Positions 54,592 to 62,899 of a stretch of 64,000 nucleotides of DNA are shown one piece after another. A model generated the notes under the pieces. That model ran no database searches, was not told the origin of the DNA, and was given only the letters and a program-made list of their open reading frames with translations. Numbering within the stretch: position 1 is the first letter of the stretch; the number at the start of each line of letters is the position of its first letter. The translations under genes were made by a program, and so were the position numbers. The DNA lies in assembly GCF_008312935.1 (NCBI RefSeq), contig NZ_VSZO01000009.1:186001-250000 (forward strand), read 5' to 3'. This stretch comes from Roseiconus lacunae (GTDB lineage: Bacteria > Planctomycetota > Planctomycetia > Pirellulales > Pirellulaceae).

Positions 54592-56094
54592 ATGCAAATT
54601 CAGTCTCCAGAGGACTTCGCCCGCCGAATTGTCGATCTAGGACTCGCCGAACGACGGCTCGTCGAAAGCGCGATGGGTGAACTTGGCGGATCCGAATTTA
54701 CACTCGACGCTGTCGTCAATCAGATGCAGCGACGCGGTTTGGTGACCACGCTGCAAACAGAGAAGATTCTTCGTGGTGACCGCATCGGATACTTCTATGG
54801 CGAATACAAAGTCCTGTACCTGATCGGTGCCGGTACGTTCGCCCGTGTCTACCGAGCAAGTAAAGGCGACAAGGTTTTCGCAGTCAAAGTGTTGCGGAAA
54901 CGGTTCCGCGATGAACCGAAGGAAATGGAGCAGTTTCTGCGTGAAGGCCAAATGGGGCTGAAACTGCGTCACCCAAACATCGTCAGCATTTACGAAGTCG
55001 TGCCCGATCCGCGCAATCCATTCCTGGTCATGGAATTTGTCGAAGGACAAACCCTGCGTGAATTGGTCCGAATCCGCGGAAAGCTTCCTGTCGATCTGTC
55101 GCTAAAATTGATTGGTGAAATCGCCGCAGGGTTAGCGCACGCGGCCGGGCAGGGAATTTCCCACCGCGATCTGAAGCTTTCGAACGTTTTGATTTCGTCG
55201 GACGGTAAGGCGAAGCTCGTTGACTTTGGATTGGCAGCCCTCAGCGATCGAAAAAACCCCGATCAGATTGCCGATTGCCCCAACGCCCGTGCTATCGACT
55301 ATGCGGCGCTTGAGCGGGGGACGAACGTCCGCAAAGACGACCCGCGAAGCGATATCTTTTTTGCCGGAAACATGCTGTACCACATGCTAGCGGGCACCCC
55401 GGCGCTGTCTGAAACGCGTGACCGGCTAGCTCGATTGAATGTGACGCGGTTCCAGGAAGTCAAACCCATTAACGAACTCGTTCCCGGTCTACCCGGACTC
55501 GTCACGCAGCTGGTCGGGAAAATGATGGAGTTCAGCCCCAACGAGCGAATTCAATCTGCTGCCGCCCTGACAGCCGAAGTCAAACGTGTCAGTGAACAAC
55601 TTGCCCGCGGGGTAACTTCGCCGAAAGACAAAGGCGACGAGAACTCGACGAATGGCTATGAAGACGATGAAGCCCCTACCAACGAGGGTGAAGGCTATGT
55701 CGTGATGCTAGTCGAATCGAAGGCCAACTTGCAAAATGCGATTCGCGAACGCTTAAAGGCCCGTGGCTATCGCGTCTTGATCATCCAAGACCCCAACCGC
55801 GCACTCGCGAGATTCGAACAGGACGACGAACCCGCCGCCGACTGCGTGATTTTCAGTGCCGCAGAAATGGGAACTTTGGCACTCGAGGCGTTCAACCGAT
55901 TTGCGACCGATGAGCACACTTGTGAGATCCCGTCGATCCTATTGGTTGATCGAAGACAGGTCAAAATTCTCTCCGAAGCGAAGCGGGGCCCCCGGCGACA
56001 ACTGTTAGCGTTGCCGTTGAAGGTCCGCGAACTCCGCGCCGGTTTGATGAAGGTATTGGCCGGAACAGAGCGCCGGCCAATGGGCACGTATTAA
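54592..56094 (+). CDS. Ser/Thr protein kinase with C-terminal degenerate receiver domain
   Basis: Residues about 1-60 form a helical N-terminal region. The Hanks-type kinase domain follows: glycine loop G-A-G-T-F-A-R-V, Lys99 in A-V-K-V-L, H-R-D-L-K-L-S-N from His191, and D-F-G at 211-213. The activation-segment end reads Y-A-A-L-E rather than A-P-E. Residues about 369-495 look like a response-regulator receiver (V-V-M-L-V-E-S...D-C-V-I-F-S-A-A-E-M), but the phospho-acceptor Asp is Ser. No TM segment is present, so the kinase is cytosolic. I start at the ATG at 54592 (500 residues). Confidence 0.87.
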   Translation: MQIQSPEDFARRIVDLGLAERRLVESAMGELGGSEFTLDAVVNQMQRRGLVTTLQTEKILRGDRIGYFYGEYKVLYLIGAGTFARVYRASKGDKVFAVKVLRKRFRDEPKEMEQFLREGQMGLKLRHPNIVSIYEVVPDPRNPFLVMEFVEGQTLRELVRIRGKLPVDLSLKLIGEIAAGLAHAAGQGISHRDLKLSNVLISSDGKAKLVDFGLAALSDRKNPDQIADCPNARAIDYAALERGTNVRKDDPRSDIFFAGNMLYHMLAGTPALSETRDRLARLNVTRFQEVKPINELVPGLPGLVTQLVGKMMEFSPNERIQSAAALTAEVKRVSEQLARGVTSPKDKGDENSTNGYEDDEAPTNEGEGYVVMLVESKANLQNAIRERLKARGYRVLIIQDPNRALARFEQDDEPAADCVIFSAAEMGTLALEAFNRFATDEHTCEIPSILLVDRRQVKILSEAKRGPRRQLLALPLKVRELRAGLMKVLAGTERRPMGTY

Positions 56095-56129
56095 AGGCCC
56101 CCGCGATACACGCGAAAGCGTGGGGCCTT
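56094..56129. terminator. Terminator hairpin between kinase and ferredoxin genes
   Basis: AAGGCCCC (56094-56101) and GGGGCCTT (56122-56129) pair perfectly, and a nested CGCGAAAGCG hairpin adds to the structure. It begins at the last base of the kinase stop and serves convergent genes. On the minus strand it is followed by TTAATA rather than a long T run. Confidence 0.55.
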
Positions 56130-56231
56130 CTCGGTAATTCAACGGCTCTGGAGGCGCACGTTGGGGCGTTGTTCGATGATTCGATCGGTTCCGGCCGCTG
56201 ACCGAATCGCAATGCCAGGGTAGGGGCTAGC

Positions 56232-56594
56232 TTACTTGGTGGTCCAAACCGGCGGTGGTTGAATCTCCTCCGCGACGGCGGAGCCTTGGTCCTTGCGTCC
56301 GCTACCTTCCAGGCGACTGATAAGCTCGACGGACATATCCTCGTCGCAGGTGATTTGACAACTCAGTCGAACGCCGGATTCGGTGACCTCACGGACTCGC
56401 AAGGTTTCTTTCTCCGCCTCGGTCATTTTCTCAGGCTCGCCGTCAACGAAGCGAACTCGACAGGTCGTGCACCTGGACACTCCGCCGCAAGCATGCAGTT
56501 GGTCGGTCCCCCCTTCTTCGACCAGGGCTTTCACCAGACGTTTTCCGTGCGGGACTTCGATGGCGTCTCGGTTGTCGATCACTAGTTTCGGCAT
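56232..56594 (-). CDS. 2Fe-2S ferredoxin
   Basis: Plant/adrenodoxin-type cluster cysteines are at residues 36, 42, 45 and 79 (C-x5-C-x2-C...C) in C-G-G-V-S-R-C-T-T-C and R-L-S-C-Q. The product has 120 residues, with a longer than usual polar C-terminal tail. It carries one electron; its partner is not evident. It stands alone between the kinase and helicase genes. Confidence 0.9.
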   Translation of the reverse strand: MPKLVIDNRDAIEVPHGKRLVKALVEEGGTDQLHACGGVSRCTTCRVRFVDGEPEKMTEAEKETLRVREVTESGVRLSCQITCDEDMSVELISRLEGSGRKDQGSAVAEEIQPPPVWTTK

Positions 56595-56842
56595 GATGTA
56601 TTCCTTCGGTTGGTGCCTTTGATTGGGGACAAAAATCGTTGTTTGAGAATGATGAAGTTTTAGGTGAACAGGATTCTAACGCCAGCAGGCATCGCATCCT
56701 GTCCCGGCATCGGTAGAATAGCGTGTTGGCCACCGGCGGTTGGCCACAGTCCGCCCGAAGCGATCGGTCGCCCCGCGACGCACGAGAACTTTCGAAGGCG
56801 TCGCCCATCTTGAGAGATTGACGAACAGGAATTGATTGAAGC

Positions 56843-59800
56843 ATGGATTTGATGACGGAGAATTTGCCTGCGGCGTTCGGATTGCTGTTAGGCGAAGCGG
56901 TCTCCAGGCTCGTCGATGATCATCACGAGTCGTTGGACAAGCGAGCGGCGATGCTGAAGGTTGAGCAGCCAAAGTTCTCTCAAAGCGATGGCAAGTTGTC
57001 ATTCGAGTTTCGGATGCGCCCCGATCGCAGTCCCCCGTATGTCGTTCAACTTGACATCGCGCCGGAATCCGATGACGACGAGGCTGATTCGCCACTTGAT
57101 CTTTCACTGGCCGTTGACGCGACATGTGTTTGCCGTGACTTCAAGCGTTCTTCTGAAATGACCGGTGATGGTCGTTGCAGTTGCACTTTGGCGTGTGCTT
57201 GGTGGTTGCATGAGCAGATTGCCCGCCGCAACAGCGAAGAAGTCTTGCTGTTTCTCAGTGATCTGAAAGCCGACAACGTCGCCGCCGGACGTGAGGTCGT
57301 CGCACAGATTTTGAAACTCACCGAAGAAGCACGTGAGGAGGAATCGCAATCAGACACCCGAGTTCAGTGGCGACTGAAGATCTCCGGTAACCAGCTTTAC
57401 GGTCCCGTAGCGATCAATCCTTACATCCAAAAACAGAAAAAGAACGGCAAGGGGTGGTCACGTGGCCGGCAAGCAACCCCGTTCGATTTGGTCCGGCCAC
57501 AACCAGGGCTGATCTCGCTTGATTGCCAAGTAGCTGCGTTGGTGTCACAAGGTAACTACGACGTCAATCGTGAGTATTACAACCTGTTTCAGGCAGTCGA
57601 TTTATTGGTCGGCCACCCCAACCTAGGCTGGGACGATGCCAATGGAACCCCGATTGAAATCATCCGTGGCGAATTAGGAATCTCTCTGCAACCGATCGAA
57701 ATCGATGCGCTCGACGATGACGAACGTTCCGGCGAAATCGTGACCGCGACGGAGTCCGACCCCACCCGTCATAAGACACTTTACCGCGTCGGTTTTTCCG
57801 TTCCAGGAATCGATATCCAAATTGATCAATGCGAGTTGGTACTGGGGAACCTACACCCGGCGCAACCGGTCGTGTTGATTGCCGAAACCAACGGCAGCCG
57901 ACTGATCCTGGCCCGACTGCGCGATCGCCGCGCGACACGACTGATCTCTTATTTATTGCGAAGCGAACTCAAAGAGATCTTGGTCGATGACGAAGCCGCG
58001 TCGAAATTGTCACTCAAAGCGGGCGTGCTTGGGCAACTGGTGCGCGTCGACCTGCCCGGGCAGTTGGCCGGACCGATCGAGGACGTCTCGGCGGAACTGG
58101 TGATCGAACTTCGTCCTCGCGGTGGCGCGGGCATGTTTATTCGGCTGGCAATGTTGGACGCCCGCCTTCACCAAACACTGACGCCCGGTGAGGATCCCGC
58201 GATCGTGCCGGCGTTCACCGATGACGGCCCGATCCGATTGAAGCGAGACCTCGCGGACGAGCGAAAACGAGCAGCCGAAATCATTCATCGGTTCAACCTT
58301 CAAGAACTCGCCCCGGAAGACGCTTATCACTGGGTCGCTCAAAGTGACGAGCAGGCCCTGGATTTGCTCTCGAAACTTTACGAAGCCGGCGACCTTGCTC
58401 CGCGGATGATCTGGCCCGAAGGAGAAACGATCCGCGTCCGTGGTGAGATATCCCCTTCGGCGTTACGAGTTCAGATCGATGATTCCAAGGATTGGTTCGG
58501 ACTGTCCGGAACGGTCTCGGTCGCCGGACGCGACGTCAATTTGGCCGACCTGCTTCGGGCGGTGACGCAGCGTCGTGCCCTGGTTCGAGTCGGTGACCGC
58601 GAATTTGCGAAAATCAGCGAATCGTTTCGGCGACGACTCGAACAACTGGGCGATACTTTGGTCGATGACCGTGGAAAGCTACGTGTCGCGGATGCGGCCG
58701 TCCCCGTCGTCCAGGATCTTCTGGGGACCGACGTCCCGATCGAAGCTGCGGCCCGTTGGACTCAGACGATCGAAAACCTTGCATCGCTGAAAGATTTCAA
58801 TCCTGACAAGCCCGAGTCATTGGACGTCGACTATCGCGACTATCAACACGAAGGCTATCGCTGGTTGGCCAGACTCAGCCGCTGGGGTGTCGGCGGGATT
58901 TTGGCCGACGACATGGGTCTCGGAAAAACCGTTCAGACACTGGGCATCTTGGTCGACCGATCACACGACGGTCCCGCGTTAGTGGTCGCCCCGACAAGCG
59001 TTGGCGACAACTGGGTGCGTGAGACCGAACGATTCGCACCGGAACTTAATCCGTTGCTTTATCGCGAGTCAAACCGCCAAGAATTGATTCAGTCGGCTGG
59101 CCCCGGCGATGTCGTCGTCGTCAGCTACCAATTGGTCCAACGCGATGCCAAGCGGTTTGCGTCACGCCAGTGGGCGACGCTGGTGCTTGACGAAGCCCAG
59201 TTTATCAAGAACGCTCAAACGAAAACCTCACGTGCGATCCGTGACCTCAATGCCCAATGGCGTATCGCGCTTTCGGGTACGCCGCTCGAAAACCATCTCG
59301 GTGAATTGTGGAGTTTGATGCGAACGATCAGCCCCGGCTTGCTGGGATCTTGGGATCGTTTTCGCAACCGTTTTGCCGACCCAATTGAACGCCACAAAGA
59401 CCAGGAGCGACGGGAGTCGCTGGCATCGTTGGTCCGCCCGTTCATCCTTCGACGGACCAAAGAAAACGTCTTGAAGGAATTGCCACCACGAACAGAAATC
59501 ACGCTCCGTGCACAACTTAGCGGTGAAGAACGGCAACGTTATGATGACGCGCGTGTCGCCGCGTTGGCAGAGCTTTCCGGTGCGGCGAACGAAAAACCAG
59601 GTGAGTATCGGATGCGCACACTGGCTTGGCTAACCAAGCTCCGGCAGCTTGCCTGTCATCCGCGATTGGTCGATCGTTTGTGGGACCAGGGATCGGCAAA
59701 GTTAGACTTGTTAGCGACCTTGATCGACGAACTACGCGATGGCGAACACCGTGCGTTGATCTTCAGTCAATTCGTCAAACACCTGTCTTTGGTTCGTGAG

Positions 59801-60217
59801 CTGTTGGACGAACGAGGAATCAAATACCAATACCTCGATGGCGCCACCCCCGCAAAAGAACGCGCCCGTCGAGTCGATGCGTTCCAAGCCGGCGAGGGAG
59901 AATTGTTTTTGATTTCTCTCAAAGCCGGAGGAACCGGGTTGAACCTTACTGCCGCCGATTACGTTATACATCTAGATCCTTGGTGGAACCCTGCGGTCGA
60001 AGATCAGGCGACCGACCGAGCGCACCGTATCGGGCAAGAGCGACCGGTCACCGTCTATCGATTGGTTGCGGCAGGAACGATCGAGGAACAGATCTTAGAA
60101 ATGCACGCGGACAAACGCGAACTGGTTGCCGGCGTCCTGGACGGAACCGACCGGGCGGCGAAAATGGATACCGAAGATCTGATCCGCTTAATCAAGATCG
60201 GCGACGCGACATCCTAG
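56843..60217 (+). CDS. SNF2-family helicase/ATPase with N-terminal SWIM-like cysteine cluster
   Basis: This is a bacterial SWI2/SNF2 translocase (HepA/RapA-like class). An N-terminal region (about 85-125) has C95-V-C97 then C112-S-C114 and C118, a SWIM-type zinc site in which the usual final C-x-H is C-x-C. A long linker region (about 130-640) precedes the SNF2_N domain, with D-D-M-G-L-G-K-T at 689-696 and D-E-A-Q at 783-786. The helicase C domain ends with D-R-A-H-R-I-G-Q. The 1124-residue length is normal for the class. The stop codon TAG forms the first bases of a repeat copy. It probably remodels protein-DNA or RNA polymerase complexes. Confidence 0.92.
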   Translation: MDLMTENLPAAFGLLLGEAVSRLVDDHHESLDKRAAMLKVEQPKFSQSDGKLSFEFRMRPDRSPPYVVQLDIAPESDDDEADSPLDLSLAVDATCVCRDFKRSSEMTGDGRCSCTLACAWWLHEQIARRNSEEVLLFLSDLKADNVAAGREVVAQILKLTEEAREEESQSDTRVQWRLKISGNQLYGPVAINPYIQKQKKNGKGWSRGRQATPFDLVRPQPGLISLDCQVAALVSQGNYDVNREYYNLFQAVDLLVGHPNLGWDDANGTPIEIIRGELGISLQPIEIDALDDDERSGEIVTATESDPTRHKTLYRVGFSVPGIDIQIDQCELVLGNLHPAQPVVLIAETNGSRLILARLRDRRATRLISYLLRSELKEILVDDEAASKLSLKAGVLGQLVRVDLPGQLAGPIEDVSAELVIELRPRGGAGMFIRLAMLDARLHQTLTPGEDPAIVPAFTDDGPIRLKRDLADERKRAAEIIHRFNLQELAPEDAYHWVAQSDEQALDLLSKLYEAGDLAPRMIWPEGETIRVRGEISPSALRVQIDDSKDWFGLSGTVSVAGRDVNLADLLRAVTQRRALVRVGDREFAKISESFRRRLEQLGDTLVDDRGKLRVADAAVPVVQDLLGTDVPIEAAARWTQTIENLASLKDFNPDKPESLDVDYRDYQHEGYRWLARLSRWGVGGILADDMGLGKTVQTLGILVDRSHDGPALVVAPTSVGDNWVRETERFAPELNPLLYRESNRQELIQSAGPGDVVVVSYQLVQRDAKRFASRQWATLVLDEAQFIKNAQTKTSRAIRDLNAQWRIALSGTPLENHLGELWSLMRTISPGLLGSWDRFRNRFADPIERHKDQERRESLASLVRPFILRRTKENVLKELPPRTEITLRAQLSGEERQRYDDARVAALAELSGAANEKPGEYRMRTLAWLTKLRQLACHPRLVDRLWDQGSAKLDLLATLIDELRDGEHRALIFSQFVKHLSLVRELLDERGIKYQYLDGATPAKERARRVDAFQAGEGELFLISLKAGGTGLNLTAADYVIHLDPWWNPAVEDQATDRAHRIGQERPVTVYRLVAAGTIEEQILEMHADKRELVAGVLDGTDRAAKMDTEDLIRLIKIGDATS

Positions 60218-60346
60218 TGCTCGGTCGAGACCAAATGTTCGAGTTCGGCTCATCAGCCGACGGGCGTTAGCCGGGTGATTGCACCAAAACCGTGGCGAAC
60301 GCCATGCGGCTGATCCTAAAATCGAGTTGGAACGAAACACTCGGGA
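60215..60346 (+). repeat. Complete copy of the dispersed hairpin repeat
   Basis: Order: TAGTGCTCGGTCGAGACCAA, GTTCGGCTCATCAGCCGACG, GGCGTTAGCC, a GGTGATTGCACC loop, CGTGGCGAACGCCATGCGGC, TGATCCTAAA and an AACACTC end. The two arms are complementary with a few mismatches. The copy starts with the stop codon of the helicase gene and runs to just before the next gene's ATG. Confidence 0.8.
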
Positions 60347-60357
60347 GTCAACGAATC

Positions 60358-60915
60358 ATGATGACCATTCTTGCCGAACAACCTTGGCTCATCTCAGGGA
60401 TGATCGCACTTCTGGTCGTCGGTCTTTTCGTGGCATGGACAAACACTGGCGAGAAAAATCTTGCGATCAGTGGCATTGTGATCGCTCTGCTGATCCCTGG
60501 TGCATTCATCGTTGCCAACGCAATCGAAACGGACCGCGAGGCAATCTTGCGCACCATCGAAACAACCGCGGCAGCTGCCGAGCAAAACGATCGTGAATCC
60601 GTCGTCGTTGTTATCGCCGACCGAGAGACCCGGCAACGGGCACTGAATGAACTATCAAGTTACGAATTCGAACGAGTCCGAGTTGGTAACATCAAAATTC
60701 AATTCGTCGAAGGAAGTTTGCCACTCGAAGCAACGGTCGACTTGGATGCGACCGTTCGCGGTGGGCTTGCCAGCGGGCGCGTGCAAGGAATGACCATCCC
60801 ACGTCGAGTCATTTTGACGATGCAAAAACAAAGCGATGGCCAATGGAAGGTGATCGACTACACCCACGTGTCGTTGACCGGGGATCCGGACGGATTCACA
60901 CCCAATCGCATCTAG
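60358..60915 (+). CDS. Small membrane protein of unknown function
   Basis: The frame is open upstream to 60292, but that part lies inside the repeat copy, so I start at the ATG at 60358 (a second ATG follows directly). The 185-residue product has two TM helices at about residues 10-27 and 36-57. A soluble domain follows (about 60-185) that resembles nuclear-transport-factor-2/DUF-like alpha-beta folds, with Q-W-K-V-I-D-Y-T near the end. It is an unknown planctomycete-type protein. The stop TAG is again the first codon of a repeat copy. Confidence 0.65.
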   Translation: MMTILAEQPWLISGMIALLVVGLFVAWTNTGEKNLAISGIVIALLIPGAFIVANAIETDREAILRTIETTAAAAEQNDRESVVVVIADRETRQRALNELSSYEFERVRVGNIKIQFVEGSLPLEATVDLDATVRGGLASGRVQGMTIPRRVILTMQKQSDGQWKVIDYTHVSLTGDPDGFTPNRI

Positions 60916-61045
60916 TGCTCCGTCTAGTCCAAGTGATGCGTTCGACGCAACAGCCGACGAGCGTCAGCCCCGGTTATTGCCCCGAAACCGTGGCTAACAC
61001 CATGCGGCTAATCCTAAATCCAGACGTTGATAAAGCACTGATACA
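60913..61045 (+). repeat. Complete copy of the dispersed hairpin repeat
   Basis: Order: TAGTGCTCCGTCTAGTCCAA, TTCGACGCAACAGCCGACGA, GCGTCAGCCC, CGGTTATTGCCCC, CGTGGCTAACACCATGCGGC, TAATCCTAAA and an AAGCACTG end. The 5' end coincides with the stop codon of the preceding gene, as in the copy at 60215. Confidence 0.8.
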
Positions 61046-61141
61046 CAGTGACGGTCATCAATCTGAACATGATCAACCGAACGGCGAGCATTCAACACGG
61101 CGACTGCCCCTCAACGGTCCCCACCGCGATGCGGTCGCCTA

Positions 61142-62899
61142 TCAGTTGCCGAAATCGTCTTCGATCTCTTGTGGATTTTCGATCTTGATTTCTGGAACGT
61201 TTCCGGGACCGATCATCTCACTTTCCGGAAGCGAGCCAACGATCATCGCTTGCTCAAGTGGGTCCAGCCCCAATGCCTGCTGAAGTTGTGAGAGAGCGAT
61301 GAACCAATCTTGTTGGGCCTCGACCAGCTTGATTTCCGTTTCGTTCGCTTTTGTTTCAAGCAGGTTCAGATAGATCAAGTCAATGTAGCCTTGTTCGAAC
61401 CCGATCCGGTAACGCGTCAAGGTATCGAGCGCGGATCGAAACGCAGTTTGACGCTGCTGGACGACTTGCTCGGCGAGCGTCAAGCGATTGTTGGCCACCG
61501 CGATTTCGGTCGCGATTTTGTCACGCACCAATCGAAGCTTCTGATTGATTTGACGCATCTTTGCGGAGGTCGACTGAATCTTTCCGCGTGCTTTGCGACG
61601 CTGAATCGGCACCTCGCTCTGAACGCCAATGATCAGTTCAAACTCGCCTTTGTCATCGTCCTTCGTCGCGGCCGGACCGATGTCCTGACTTCCTTGTGAA
61701 TAGAAATCCAAAGTCGGCAGCATATCGTTGCATGCCAAACGCCGATCCCAATGAACCGACTGCAAGTCCAGCATCAGGATTTCTGGCTCTGGTCGCCGCG
61801 AAAATGCGCCGGCCAATTCATCTTGTAGATTGACTTGCAAGTTCGATTGAATCTGTGGGAACCGCATCGGTAGCCACCCATCATCGGGAATCAATGGATC
61901 TCCAGATTCATTTCGCAGGTACAAACCGAGCTTGATCGACGAAGCTCGAAACTTCTGCTCCGCCTTGAGTGCGTCGGCCCGGCGTTCGGCAATCAACTGC
62001 TGATTAAAAATCAAGTCGACACGTTTGTATTTTCCAGCCTCGACACCGACCTGGATTTGTTTGGCGCGAACTTCGGCCAAATTTAGCAACTCTCGCTGGG
62101 CTTGCAGGGTTGCCCCCGACGCAACCCAGTCCCAATAGGCGTTCACGGCGTCGCCGGATGATTGCAAGATCTGCAGTAATAGCTGAGGCTGCGCGGCCTG
62201 CTGAGCGAGTGTGGCTTGAAAAACAGCCACCCGTTCGGCATCGAGTGCACGTCCGCGCAACAAGGGCTGGATCCAGGTAAGTTTTCCTTCACCACCTTCG
62301 TCGGTCGAACGTTCTTTGTACCAAGGCTGGAAATAACCACGCCCGATACGGTAACCAGCGGATAGGTAGCCACCCCACCAAAGTTGCCGCGCGACGCCTA
62401 ATCCGTTGCGATAGTTTTCGTAAAACCCCGTTGGCTCGGAAAGCGAATGAGCCTGGAACTTGGTGTCGTAGGCACCAAACGCTGACAGACGGTCTCCGGC
62501 GGCAATGGTCGAGATCTCACGTGCTTGCGCGATTTCCGGATAAGACCGATACAAGCTGGCGACGACGTCGGCCAGCGTCAATTTCTCCGCTGCCGACTCA
62601 ATCGCTCCGGCGGCGGAACGACCAGATTCGACGACGCGTTCGCTTCGGTCGCCGCCACGGGTTGCCCCATCGTTTTCCGTCAGCGAGTCGGCTTCGACCA
62701 GCGACAAGAACGCCGCAAACGACTCTGGCTGTCGGGGCGGTTCATCTGCCAGTCCCGCGCCGGTTGTTAACGTCAGCGATGCGCAGGCGATGGCCAACCA
62801 ACGAGCCTTTAGGGTTTCGGCAACTTGAGCTTGCCACCCTTTGAGTCTTTGGGAGCTTCGTCTGACACGACGGGCGGGAATCCGTTTAGTTGACGCCAT
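61142..62899 (-). CDS. TolC-family outer-membrane efflux protein
   Basis: The 585-residue product has a signal peptide (about residues 30-52, ending A-G-L-A-D-E). Two TolC/OEP repeats rich in heptad-patterned Gln, Ala and Arg follow (about 110-330 and 340-540), with the V-N-A-Y-W-D-W segment in the first and L-Y-L-N-L-L-E-T in the second. It should form the outer-membrane tunnel of a tripartite pump together with the upstream HlyD protein. Its ATG at 62899 lies inside the hlyD-like gene, giving a 91-base overlap. Confidence 0.87.
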   Translation of the reverse strand: MASTKRIPARRVRRSSQRLKGWQAQVAETLKARWLAIACASLTLTTGAGLADEPPRQPESFAAFLSLVEADSLTENDGATRGGDRSERVVESGRSAAGAIESAAEKLTLADVVASLYRSYPEIAQAREISTIAAGDRLSAFGAYDTKFQAHSLSEPTGFYENYRNGLGVARQLWWGGYLSAGYRIGRGYFQPWYKERSTDEGGEGKLTWIQPLLRGRALDAERVAVFQATLAQQAAQPQLLLQILQSSGDAVNAYWDWVASGATLQAQRELLNLAEVRAKQIQVGVEAGKYKRVDLIFNQQLIAERRADALKAEQKFRASSIKLGLYLRNESGDPLIPDDGWLPMRFPQIQSNLQVNLQDELAGAFSRRPEPEILMLDLQSVHWDRRLACNDMLPTLDFYSQGSQDIGPAATKDDDKGEFELIIGVQSEVPIQRRKARGKIQSTSAKMRQINQKLRLVRDKIATEIAVANNRLTLAEQVVQQRQTAFRSALDTLTRYRIGFEQGYIDLIYLNLLETKANETEIKLVEAQQDWFIALSQLQQALGLDPLEQAMIVGSLPESEMIGPGNVPEIKIENPQEIEDDFGN

